From positions 1-24,749 of the forward strand of contig BNYG01000031.1 in the NCBI GenBank assembly GCA_026000155.1: a stretch of DNA of 24,749 nt, given 5' to 3'. This document shows positions 15,679 to 24,100 of the stretch, in pieces. Each line of letters starts with the position of its first letter. The stretch's first letter is position 1. The translations under genes and the position numbers were made by a program. Source of the stretch: Bacteroidia bacterium. Lineage in GTDB: Bacteria; Bacteroidota; Bacteroidia; Bacteroidales; Azobacteroidaceae. A model generated the notes under the pieces. It saw only the letters and a program-made list of their open reading frames with translations, had not been told where the DNA came from and ran no database searches.

Positions 15679-16284
15679 ATGGAAATAATTTCAAAAACAC
15701 TGTTTTGGGTAGCCAATAGCTTGTTGATACCCGATATTATTATTCTCTTGTTGCTCTTCGCCCGTTCATTGCTGTTGACCGGAAGTTTTTACAATCAATT
15801 CATGACCAAAAGGAAGAATGACAAAGAAGTCAGCGATACCATCCGGCAACTTTCTCCTTCCAATTTAAGCGCCTTGCCTGCGGTTCTTCCGAAGAAAGAC
15901 AATTCGCTATTTATCAAATATTTGCGGGATTTACTCGCGGCACCGGTCGATGAAGCGCATATCGAATTTCTCATCTCCAATTTTGAGAATGAAGCCGAAA
16001 AAGACCTTTCGCTCTCCAAACTGCTCACAAAAATCGGACCGGTATTGGGATTAATCGGTACGCTGATTGCGATGAGTCCTGCTTTGGTCGGACTTTCAAC
16101 CGGCGATATTTCGGGCATGGCATACAATATGCAAGTGGTATTTGCCACTACAGTAGTCGGCTTGGTCGTAAGTGCGGTTGGATTGGTTACTTTGCAATTC
16201 AAACAGCGGTGGTATGCCAAAGATGTGAACAGTTTGTATTATGTAGCAAGAATCGTATTAGCTGAAAAAGAAGAACAAGTATGA
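15679..16284 (+). CDS. hmuU: HmuU, MotA/TolQ/ExbB-family proton channel protein
   Basis: The 201-residue protein has an N-terminal helix (about 8-30), a cytoplasmic stretch, then the family pair of helices. SKLLTKIGPVLGLIGTLIAM (about 113-132) matches the conserved ExbB/TolQ P-x-LGLIGT segment, and MQVVFATTVVGLVVSAVG (about 152-169) the following T-x2-GL helix. Proteins of this family form the stator of proton-driven machines (ExbBD, TolQR, MotAB). In hmu operons the partner is the DUF2149 protein rather than ExbD; the two genes overlap by 4 bp here (ATGA), which supports a complex. It may energise the periplasmic HmuS or outer-membrane transport; this is inference. Confidence 0.85.
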   Translation: MEIISKTLFWVANSLLIPDIIILLLLFARSLLLTGSFYNQFMTKRKNDKEVSDTIRQLSPSNLSALPAVLPKKDNSLFIKYLRDLLAAPVDEAHIEFLISNFENEAEKDLSLSKLLTKIGPVLGLIGTLIAMSPALVGLSTGDISGMAYNMQVVFATTVVGLVVSAVGLVTLQFKQRWYAKDVNSLYYVARIVLAEKEEQV

Positions 16285-16619
16285 AACTGAGACAGAGAAG
16301 AATCAATAAATTCCAAAAAGAAGACGAAACCGACCCGCTCAGTGTAGTAGTCAATCTGTTTGATGTCGCAATGGTGTTTGCCGTCGCTCTGATGGTGGCG
16401 ATGGTCATGCATATCAATATGACGGAAATATTTAGCAAAGAGGATTTTACGATTGTAAAAAATCCGGGCAAAGAGAATATGGAAATCATTACCAAAGAAG
16501 GAAATAAGATAAATAAATACACGCCGTCCAATGACCCGGCATCCTCGCAACAAAAAGGGAAACGGGTGGGGGTTGCGTATGAATTGGAAAACGGGGAAAT
16601 TATTTATGTGCCGGAGTAA
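16281..16619 (+). CDS. hmuV: HmuV, DUF2149-family protein
   Basis: The 112-residue protein has a short basic N-terminus (RQRRINKFQ), the family segment DPLSVVVNLFDVAMVFAVAL with one membrane helix (about 27-45), and a periplasmic tail ending in GVAYELENGEIIYVPE. DUF2149 proteins occur beside CobN-like and ExbB-like genes in Bacteroidota and in methanogens. An Asp (D28) sits at the helix start, as the essential Asp does in ExbD/TolR/MotB, so it is probably an ExbD analogue. It overlaps hmuU by 4 bp and is the last gene of the operon. Confidence 0.8.
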   Translation: MKLRQRRINKFQKEDETDPLSVVVNLFDVAMVFAVALMVAMVMHINMTEIFSKEDFTIVKNPGKENMEIITKEGNKINKYTPSNDPASSQQKGKRVGVAYELENGEIIYVPE

Positions 16620-16680
16620 AACGGTGGTACACAAACTGGCAAATTATCTTGAAAGCAGAAAATAAATCCAACTGTATTAT

Positions 16681-17334
16681 TTATTTTTTCAACAAATCGG
16701 TCGGATAATCAATGATAAACTTCGCACCGTTTTCCTCCAACTCCTTTTTCGGTCGAAATCCCCAACTGACTCCCACAGGATACATTCCTGCGGCGTGTGC
16801 TGTTTGCATATCAATATTCGTATCACCCAAGTACAGAATATTTTCAGGCGCTATCTGCATTGTATTAGCAATAAATAAAGCAGCATCCGGCACCGGTTTT
16901 CTTGGAAAATTATCGTTGGCGCCCAAAATAATTTCAAATTTCCACCGGCTTAATAATTGCTTGGCAATCTTTTGCGTTAAAGGGTCTGCTTTGTTGGATA
17001 GAACCGCCAATTTGTAATGATTAGCCGTTAAAGCATCCAATAATTCAGGGATTCCATCGTATAAAACGGTTTTATGGATGCACGATTGTTCGTACTCCTC
17101 CATCATCGCAGCTAAGGTTTCTTCAACGTAGATTTTTTCTTTTTTATCTTCGGGAAGACATTTTTGTACCAGATTTTTTAATCCGTTTCCCACAAAATAA
17201 TTATAATCTTCCAAAGGATAGACCGGATACCCGAAACGTTCTAATGTGTGATTCATGGCGTGGGCAATATCGTACAGGGAATCAATCAATGTACCGTCTA
17301 AGTCAAATAGAACGGCGGAAAAAGGGTGCTTCAT
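16681..17334 (-). CDS. HAD-family phosphatase, phosphoglycolate phosphatase-like
   Basis: The 217-residue protein is a HAD hydrolase with a C1 helical cap. FDLDGTLIDS (10-19) holds the nucleophile Asp11 and the acid/base Asp13. LSNKAD (about 116-121) is motif II, KPVPDAALF holds the motif III Lys, and YLGDTNIDMQTA is motif IV with its Mg-binding acidic residues. The length and the order of motifs fit phosphoglycolate phosphatase (Gph) or the related PpaX, but substrates in this family cannot be read from sequence. It has its own promoter and is convergent with hmuV, so a tie to haem use is not suggested. Confidence 0.85.
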   Translation of the reverse strand: MKHPFSAVLFDLDGTLIDSLYDIAHAMNHTLERFGYPVYPLEDYNYFVGNGLKNLVQKCLPEDKKEKIYVEETLAAMMEEYEQSCIHKTVLYDGIPELLDALTANHYKLAVLSNKADPLTQKIAKQLLSRWKFEIILGANDNFPRKPVPDAALFIANTMQIAPENILYLGDTNIDMQTAHAAGMYPVGVSWGFRPKKELEENGAKFIIDYPTDLLKK

Positions 17335-17357
17335 TTGTTATTTTGTACTTTTTCTGC

Positions 17358-17389
17358 CAAAGGTATAAATTATATGTGGAAAAATCAAA
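17358..17389 (-). promoter_or_regulatory. Promoter of the HAD phosphatase gene
   Basis: On the minus strand TTTG (17389-17386), a 20-bp spacer and TACCTTTG (17365-17358) match the Bacteroidota consensus fully. The ATG follows 23 bp after the -7 element. Confidence 0.65.
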
Positions 17390-17406
17390 ATACATAAAAC
17401 CGTAAA

Positions 17407-19380
17407 TCAGATTGTACATCCAAACGGCAAACTCAACCGGAAATTTATATTTCGTCCCCTGTCGTAAATACCATCCTGTTTGTAACGCGATAAATGGTCG
17501 TAATAAGTCTGATTGAAAATATTGTTTACCGCTGCATGGAACAGCATTTTTTGTTTACCGAATTGAAATTCAAATGACAGGCCTGCATTGACCAGATTGT
17601 AGGCGCCGGTGGATGTTTCATACTCGGCAATCCGGTTTTGGGCAAATGAATATTGCTCTTGCAAATAAGCGGAAAATTGACGGATGATTTTATTGCCCGA
17701 AAAACTTGCCCGGACGGTTGCGTTCAGCTTTTGCGAAGGCATGAGCGGCAAATCCTGATGACCGGCTTTTTCTCCGAAAGTCGTGCTGTATGCACCTTCC
17801 ACATGCAGCCAATCCAAGGGATGCGGATGGAAATGGAATCCGGCTTCTCCTCCGTAGAGCGACGCATTGGCTTGAGTGTAATAGTAAACCGGCTGTTCAT
17901 CCCGCGTTTCGTCCGAAGGTTGCAGGTAAATGTAATGGCGGATGTAGTTGAAGTAGGGATTTAGAAACAGTTCGATGTGTTCGTTTTTATAATCCAACGA
18001 AACGTCTATCTGATAACTGTTTTCGGTTTTCAACGTACGGCTTCCTATTTCGTAACGGTTGGTGCCTTCGTGAATGCCGTTGCTCAGTAGTTCAAACATA
18101 TTCGGCGAACGGTAGCCCGAAGAAAGGTTCGCCCGCAACGAAATATTTTTTGCCAGCGATTGATAAATACCTGTGGAAAAGTTAAATGCCGTATAGGTTT
18201 TCGAAAATTGTTGCTTTGCATCAATATGCCGCCCATCCATGCGCAGTCCGATTTGCCAATACGATGTTCCGGAATAGTAGTAATCTGACACGGCAAACAG
18301 CCCCAGGTCGGCAGTCGTGGCATCGGGAATTAACAATTCTTCTCCTTGGTTGGTGTTGGTTTGATACATACCCTGACTGCCTGCCGTTAGCGCCCAACGG
18401 TTGTTTAATTTAGGCGAATTCCATTTCATATTGTAAGATATAGTCGATAAATTCATATCCAACTCTGCCTCTTCTCCCTCTTCAAATTCCTTACGATTAT
18501 TGAAAACATAACCCAAATCAACCTTTAATTTGGAATTGTTTTCAAAAAACCAGGTATTTTCCGAACTGATTAAATGAGTGGTCAAATCCTGATAAGGTAA
18601 TTCCGGCTGACGACCTTTTGTTATCGATTTCGCCTCTTCTTCTATTTCCGTTAAACCGTATTGCTCATTCAAAAAACTGTATTTCAGCGAGCTGATAAAT
18701 TTTTCGCCGGTATATCCCAACGAAGTTTTGAAATCTCCGGTATGAAAACGGCTGTTGGGCACAGTATCATTATTGCCGTCCTGGTAGTCCTCGTGTGTAG
18801 TATAGCCGCCAAAAGCATTCCAATGAAAGCGGTTTTTAGACAGTTTGAAAGCGCCTGTATTACGCCAACCCCGGGTATTGCTGTTGTATTCCGAACCCAG
18901 TGCGCTCTCGATGCTGTTTTCCTTGGCATAGCGTTCGTCGGAGAAATATAAAACACCGCCCAAGGCATCACTGCCGTACAAAAGGGAAGCAGGTCCTTTG
19001 ATAATTTCCACTTGTTCGTAGCCGTTTTCGTCCAAGCCTAAACCGTGTTCATCGCCCCACTGTTGATTTTCAATGCGAATGCCTTGCGAAAAAACAGCAA
19101 TCCGGTTGCCGCTCAATCCCCGGATAACTGATTTGCCGATGCCGGCGCCGGTGCTGAAATTGCTGATTCCCGCTACGCCCGTCAACTTCTGCGACAGCGA
19201 AAGTCCTTGTGTTTCCATATTATTGGCAAGACTTAATTGGGTGACATTTTCGCCCAACAACTTCGTGCGGCTACCCGAAATAACAACGTCCGCCGCCAAT
19301 TCAAAATGCGGGATTGTATCTTGTGCAAACAGATGGATTTGCGCGAAGCAAAACAAAAGGATAAACGATAATTTTTGCAT
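17407..19380 (-). CDS. TonB-dependent receptor, ZnuD-like metal receptor candidate
   Basis: This 657-residue outer-membrane receptor has a signal peptide (cut near LFAQ), a plug domain (about 28-150) with VVISGSRTKLLGENV, GKSVIRGLSGNRIAVFSQGI and GPASLLYGSDALGGVLYF, and a 22-strand barrel. SSGYRSPNMFELLSNGIHEG, NRYEIGSRTLKTENSYQ and FHFHPHPLDWLHVEG resemble zinc receptors of the ZnuD type and related metal or metallophore receptors; the plug also has acidic/His sequence WGDEHGLGLDENGYEQ. It would use TonB energy to bring a metal ion or its complex across the outer membrane. A dyad over the -33 element suggests control by a Fur-family metalloregulator. Iron-siderophore or corrinoid substrates are alternatives. 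Confidence 0.8.
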   Translation of the reverse strand: MQKLSFILLFCFAQIHLFAQDTIPHFELAADVVISGSRTKLLGENVTQLSLANNMETQGLSLSQKLTGVAGISNFSTGAGIGKSVIRGLSGNRIAVFSQGIRIENQQWGDEHGLGLDENGYEQVEIIKGPASLLYGSDALGGVLYFSDERYAKENSIESALGSEYNSNTRGWRNTGAFKLSKNRFHWNAFGGYTTHEDYQDGNNDTVPNSRFHTGDFKTSLGYTGEKFISSLKYSFLNEQYGLTEIEEEAKSITKGRQPELPYQDLTTHLISSENTWFFENNSKLKVDLGYVFNNRKEFEEGEEAELDMNLSTISYNMKWNSPKLNNRWALTAGSQGMYQTNTNQGEELLIPDATTADLGLFAVSDYYYSGTSYWQIGLRMDGRHIDAKQQFSKTYTAFNFSTGIYQSLAKNISLRANLSSGYRSPNMFELLSNGIHEGTNRYEIGSRTLKTENSYQIDVSLDYKNEHIELFLNPYFNYIRHYIYLQPSDETRDEQPVYYYTQANASLYGGEAGFHFHPHPLDWLHVEGAYSTTFGEKAGHQDLPLMPSQKLNATVRASFSGNKIIRQFSAYLQEQYSFAQNRIAEYETSTGAYNLVNAGLSFEFQFGKQKMLFHAAVNNIFNQTYYDHLSRYKQDGIYDRGRNINFRLSLPFGCTI

Positions 19381-19405
19381 TTGAATAAGGCATTATTAAC
19401 GATGT

Positions 19406-19435
19406 CAAAGATACAACAATAATTTTATAATGCAA
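19406..19435 (-). promoter_or_regulatory. Promoter of the ZnuD-like receptor gene
   Basis: On the minus strand TTG (19435-19433), a 19-bp spacer and TATCTTTG (19413-19406) fit the Bacteroidota consensus. The ATG follows 25 bp after the -7 element. The -33 half lies within a perfect dyad. Confidence 0.7.
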
Positions 19436-19445
19436 CATAGTTGCA
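19431..19445. promoter_or_regulatory. Dyad operator over the -33 element of the receptor promoter
   Basis: TGCAAC-ATA-GTTGCA is a perfect 6-3-6 inverted repeat, flanked by TAA and ATT. A repressor bound here would block the -33 element. The 6-3-6 layout and a metal-type receptor gene downstream suggest a Fur/Zur-family regulator, but the regulator is not in the window and the motif is not one I can name with certainty. Confidence 0.6.
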
Positions 19446-19501
19446 ATTATTTTTAATAAATATATGTTAGGTATAAGTGCAATAAAAATTAATCAAATTA
19501 T

Positions 19502-19532
19502 TTTGTTTTAATTCTGTTTTTATGTATTTTTG
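19502..19532 (+). promoter_or_regulatory. Promoter of the AbiEi-like gene
   Basis: TTTG (19502-19505), a 19-bp spacer and TATTTTTG (19525-19532) match the Bacteroidota consensus perfectly. The ATG at 19551 follows 18 bp after the -7 element. Confidence 0.75.
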
Positions 19533-19551
19533 CAGAAAAATAGAATTAAAA
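19506..19551. promoter_or_regulatory. Inverted-repeat operator around the abiEi promoter
   Basis: TTTTAATTCT (19506-19515) and AGAATTAAAA (19542-19551) are exact 10-bp inverted copies that flank the -7 element; the second ends at the start codon. AbiEi antitoxins are known to repress their own operon by binding inverted repeats at the promoter, so this is the likely autoregulatory site. Confidence 0.6.
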
Positions 19552-20183
19552 TGAATTATCTGCAATTCAGGAATCGTTTTTTTGACTTGGGATGTTTCAG
19601 TGTCCATCAAGTATATGCGTGGCAGGCAGATTTTGAGAAGAGCAATCTGACTCGTTGGGCGAAGCAAAACTTGCTGATTAAGCTGAGGAACGGATACTAT
19701 AGTTTTCCCGAATACTTGAAACAACCTGATTTTGTGTTCTTTGTTTCCAACCGGATTTATCGCCCGTCGTATATCAGTCTGCATACGGCATTGGCTTTTT
19801 ATGGAATGATTCCGGAAGCTGTTGTACAAATTACAGCAGTCAGTACACTGAAAAAAGCAACTTTTGAAAACGCATTCGGTCTATTCTCTTATCAGCAAAT
19901 AGCCTCCCACCTCTTATTTGGTTACGATTTATTTGGTTACGATGCAAAACCTTTTTCAAATGGTGGAACACTTTTATTTGCTCAACCGGAAAAGGCGTTA
20001 CTTGACCTTCTCTATTTGTATCCGTTTTACAATACCCAACAGGAATTGGAAGAATTACGTTTGGACGAAGATTTTCTGCAACAAGATTTCAACGTAGAGT
20101 TATTTAATAAACAGGCTTCTCAATTTCATAGCAAGGCGCTAAGTAAACGAGCTGAACTGCTTTTAAAAACGTATGATTTATGA
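19551..20183 (+). CDS. AbiEi-type antitoxin/transcriptional repressor, partner toxin lost
   Basis: The 210-residue protein has an N-terminal winged-helix region (about 1-60) with the typical turn LLIKLRNGYYSFPE. A domain with RPSYISLHTALAFYGMIPE (about 70-88) and AQPEKALLDLLYLYP (about 145-159) follows, as in AbiEi-like proteins of type IV toxin-antitoxin systems. AbiEi represses its operon and counteracts the nucleotidyltransferase toxin AbiEii. A TTG start at 19530 would add seven residues, but the ATG at 19551 fits the promoter. Its last 4 bp overlap the first codons of an AbiEii gene, as usual for the pair, but that gene is cut to a stub. It is thus an orphan antitoxin whose repressor function may persist. 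Confidence 0.75.
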   Translation: MNYLQFRNRFFDLGCFSVHQVYAWQADFEKSNLTRWAKQNLLIKLRNGYYSFPEYLKQPDFVFFVSNRIYRPSYISLHTALAFYGMIPEAVVQITAVSTLKKATFENAFGLFSYQQIASHLLFGYDLFGYDAKPFSNGGTLLFAQPEKALLDLLYLYPFYNTQQELEELRLDEDFLQQDFNVELFNKQASQFHSKALSKRAELLLKTYDL

Positions 20184-20263
20184 TACAGTTAGAACAAATA
20201 AAACCGTTCTTTCCGACACAACTTACCCGGAATCCGGTGCATCAGAAATACATAGTTACCCTC
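20180..20263 (+). pseudogene. AbiEii toxin N-terminal remnant, fused in frame to the next gene
   Basis: ATG 20180 overlaps the abiEi stop (ATGA). The first about 25 residues, MIQLEQIKPFFPTQLTRNPV then HQKYI, match the start of Bacteroidota AbiEii-type nucleotidyltransferase toxins. All catalytic parts (the GG-x10-D-x-D/E segment) are missing. The frame continues without a stop into the lipoprotein gene that begins at 20264. A deletion has evidently removed the toxin and brought the lipoprotein gene up against its start. Confidence 0.65.
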
Positions 20264-20953
20264 ATGAAACGAACATTTTTAATTATTTGTGTAGTATGTT
20301 TTTGCGCTTGTTCAAAAAAATCGCAGGATACAAAAGTGCAAGAATCTTCTTATGCCGGAACTTCTTTTGAAGATGAGAAGTACAAAGGAGGCGCCCAGGC
20401 AATCCCCGGAAAAGTGTATTGCCCGTATTATGATTTTGGCGGAGAAGGCATTGCGTATCACGACACGGATTCCGTTAATCACGGCAGTGGTGAATTGAAT
20501 CCGGTGGACGGTTCCTATCTGCATGCTTTTCGTGTCAATGAAGGCGTTGATATCTCTTATACCAAAAGCAATGATATGGACAATACGCCTTACAACTTTG
20601 TACAACCACCTATGGAACAGTTATATATAGGATGGACAGAACCCGGTGAGTGGGTAAAATATACGGTCAATGTTGCCGAAACGGGATTATATAATGTCAG
20701 CATTTTATATACATCCAATCAAGGCGGCAAAATTTCATTGGCAGTGAATGATGTGGATGCAACCGGGCCGCTGAGCATTACTTCCACGTTCAATGCGGAA
20801 GACCCAACCGGTTTTCGCCAATGGCACCATTGGAACATTATTGAAAATTTAACGCAGATTCAATTGGAAAAAGGCATTCAGGTTTTGAAATTGACCACCG
20901 AAGAAACCGGACAAATGAATTATGCTTATCTTGATTTTCAATCCGTCCATTAA
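20264..20953 (+). CDS. Lipoprotein with a CBM6/35-like carbohydrate-binding domain
   Basis: The 229-residue protein starts with a lipoprotein signal (MKRTFLIICVVCFCACSKK; acylated Cys at 16), so it should be anchored to a membrane, probably the outer one. The main domain (about 40-229) has FGGEGIAYHDTD, NEGVDISYT, IGWTEPGEWVKYTVNVAETG and a closing YAYLDFQ. These belong to carbohydrate-binding modules of the CBM6/35 type often attached to glycoside hydrolases; here the module stands alone. It may bind a glycan for the SusC/SusD system that starts 208 bp further on. No promoter is visible just ahead of it, so it may be transcribed from the abiEi promoter. Translation could also begin at 20180, which would give 28 extra residues and bury the signal peptide. 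Confidence 0.75.
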   Translation: MKRTFLIICVVCFCACSKKSQDTKVQESSYAGTSFEDEKYKGGAQAIPGKVYCPYYDFGGEGIAYHDTDSVNHGSGELNPVDGSYLHAFRVNEGVDISYTKSNDMDNTPYNFVQPPMEQLYIGWTEPGEWVKYTVNVAETGLYNVSILYTSNQGGKISLAVNDVDATGPLSITSTFNAEDPTGFRQWHHWNIIENLTQIQLEKGIQVLKLTTEETGQMNYAYLDFQSVH

Positions 20954-21008
20954 ATTTGTATATTTAGGGCGAAAATAGTTAATTTTTATAAAAAAATTAA
21001 AAAAAAAG

Positions 21009-21039
21009 TTGGATTAACCCGAAAGTTGGCATATATTTG
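21009..21039 (+). promoter_or_regulatory. Promoter of the susC-susD operon
   Basis: TTG (21009-21011), a 20-bp spacer and TATATTTG (21032-21039) match the Bacteroidota consensus. The susC ATG is about 115 bases downstream of the expected start of transcription, leaving a long leader. Confidence 0.7.
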
Positions 21040-21063
21040 TGAAGATTATTTCGTTTGGAAGTA

Positions 21064-21144
21064 ATGGACTTCTTTCCATCCGGGATAATCATCTCACAAA
21101 AAGCCGGTAAATGACTTCGTGAGAAAAATAATTTTTAGAAGTCC
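21064..21144 (+). promoter_or_regulatory. Foldable leader of susC with a possible 16-codon upstream ORF
   Basis: GGACTTCT (21066-21073) pairs with AGAAGTCC (21137-21144), and inside it TCTCAC (21092-21097) pairs with GTGAGA (21119-21124). A small frame, ATG 21064 to TGA 21114, would encode MDFFPSGIISQKAGK. The nested stems could form an RNA switch or a target for a small RNA, as found in leaders of some polysaccharide loci, but this is only a structural observation. Confidence 0.4.
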
Positions 21145-21161
21145 TTATATCTTAAATCTAC

Positions 21162-24100
21162 ATGAACCACATGAAAAAGAAACAATTTCTTCAGAGAGTT
21201 TGCATTCTCGCCTTCCTGCTTGTAGCATCATCTGCCATGCAAGTTTTTGCGAGACTCCCGAACTCGGAAATTCCCGGTGTGAACGAAACGCAGCAAGCAA
21301 AGCAAATCGCGGGGAAAGTCTTGGATACTGCGGGAGAGGCTCTTCCGGGTGTTACTATCGCGGTAAAAGGAACAACGAATGGAACGGTTACTGACTTGGA
21401 TGGAAATTTTTCCTTAAACAATGTCGCTGACGATGCCGTATTGGTATTCTCTTATATCGGTATGTTATCGCAGGAAGTATCGGTAGCCGGCAAGTCAACA
21501 ATCAATGTTACGCTGGAAGAAGATGCCATAGGGTTGCAAGAAGTAGTAGCCATCGGTTATGGTGTTTCGAAAAAGTCTGACCTTACCGGCGCCGTAGGTA
21601 CCGTGAAATCCGATGAATTGCTGAAACGACCGATTACGCGTATTGAACAAGCCTTGCAGGGAACCACTCCCGGCGTACAGGTAATCAGCAGCAGCGGACA
21701 ACCGGGCAAAGGCTTGAACGTGAAAATTCGGGGTACAAACTCCATTACCGGAGGTACAAGTCCTTTGTATGTTGTTGACGGTGACCTTGATGGAGATATA
21801 TCATCTCTTAACCCGAATGATATTGCTTCCATGGAAATCTTGAAGGATGCTTCTGCAACCGCTATTTATGGTGTGAGAGGCTCCAACGGCGTGGTTTTAA
21901 TCACTACCAAATCGGGCGAAGTGGGCAGGACAAAGATTAATGTCAATGCCTGGTTCAGCAAAACTTCGATTGCCGACCATATTGAACTGATGAGCGCCGC
22001 CGAATTTGCAGAAACCATCAACAAATATTATGTCACTACCCCTGCTTTTTCGCAAGCTGATATAGACAGGTTACGGAGTACAGGCGGTACCAACTGGCGC
22101 GAAGAGTTGGAAGAAAGCCCCTGGGTACAAAATTACGACGTTAATGTGTCGGGAGGGAATGAAACCGTTAAGTACAGGGTTTCGTACAACAGCCTCTACC
22201 AACCGGGTATGATTATTACGCAAAAATACAACAAGGACGCTGTAAGAGCCAATTTGGATGTGAAAGCCAGCAAACGCTTAGACTTGAAATTCAATCTTTC
22301 TTACCTGGAAACGAAAAGTCGCAACATCCAATATCAGGGTGACATTTACGACCCGTTCTCTCTTGCCAATAGTTTTGACCCCACTTTGGCTTTAAAAAAT
22401 GACGATGGCACCTACACCAGAACTTCTCAATGGGGAACGAATGGCAGTAATCCGGTCGCAACTATCCTGGATAAAAAGGATGACAAAAGCAACAAAAGGA
22501 CATCAGGTACCGGTGTAGCGGTATTCAAGATTATAGACGGATTGACATTTACGACTAACAACACCTATACTTCCGCTTCGTCGTACGACAAGAATTGGAA
22601 CGGTCCTTATGCCAATGACAATCCAAAAAACATCAGTGCATCACACAGCTCCAGTTCATCTTACCATGTCCAGAGCAGTAACTACCTGACCTACGACAAT
22701 ACATTTGGCGACCATCACCTCAACGGTACCTTGTTGTATGAAAGAAGCCATGGAGAAAATGTGAATTTTAACGGGAACGCCGGTCAATTATCCACTCCTT
22801 CGTTCACCTATTGGAACTTGGGAATAGGTGCAAATAAAAATGTTTCTTCCGGATATTCGCGTAGCGCTTTGGAATCGTATATGTGGCGTGTGAACTACGG
22901 ATATAAAGACAGATATTTGCTTACAGCAGCCTATCGGGCAGACGGCTCTTCCCAGTTAGCCGACAAATGGGACTACTTCCCTTCGGTTGCGCTTGCTTGG
23001 AATATTGCCCAAGAAAATTTCTTGGCAAACCATCCGGTGATTGCAGGTTTGAAACTGCGTACAAGCTATGGTGAAACAGGTAATCAGGCTGTTGGCGCCT
23101 ATGCAACCATACCCAAGGTGGACACATGGTCTATGTATTTTTTTGACGGTATAACCCCTATTACCACTACGCCAATGGGCACTCCGGTTTCTAAAAACTT
23201 GGGGTGGGAGCATACCAAGCAGACCGATATAGGTTTGGACGTAGTTTTATTCAATGGACGACTCTCTTTCACCGCCGACCTATACAATAAAGATATAACC
23301 GGCCTGCTATACGACTTCAGAGCCGACCCTTGGTTCGGAGGAGGTACGTATAAAAGGAATATGGGAGAAATGAATAACAAAGGTCTTGAATTGTACTTTA
23401 GCGGCATTCCTGTAAAAACAAGAGATTTTTCATGGAACTCCACACTGACCGTTTCTTTCAACCGCAACAAGGTGGTTGATTTGATGGGCGAAGATAATCT
23501 TTCTTTCAGCGGTATAGGCACCTTTGGCGCCGGTGTATCCCGTTTAATGATTGGTCATCCGCTGGGCGACTTCTGGGGATGGAAATTTTTAGGCACTTGG
23601 AAAACCAATGAAGCCACCGAAGCAGCCAAATACGGTAAGAAACCGGGCGACCCCAAATACTATGATAGACCGGATAAAGACGGCAATATAGACTATACCA
23701 TCAATGAAAACGACAAAATGGTGATTGGTAATGGTACGCCGGATGTATCTTTTGGTTTTATCAACGACTTTACCTACAAAAACTTCACATTAAGCGTGAT
23801 GTTGCAAGGCATGTCGGGTAACGAAGTTTATTCGCAATCCATGGCTACGGTATGGGGCGGACACGGTATGTCGAGACATGCCACCATCAAAGAAGCTTTG
23901 AACGTATGGTCGCCTGAAAATGAAAATGACATTCCGTTGCTTGGTCGCGAGCCGACTAATTTCCAGAGCAGCCGCTTCGTTTACGACGGCAGCTTCATTA
24001 AATTGAAAAACGTTGCGCTCAATTATTTGATACCCAAAGAACTCACCCGGAAAGCCTATATTGAAAATCTGGAAGTGTATGTCAGCGGACAAAACCTGAT

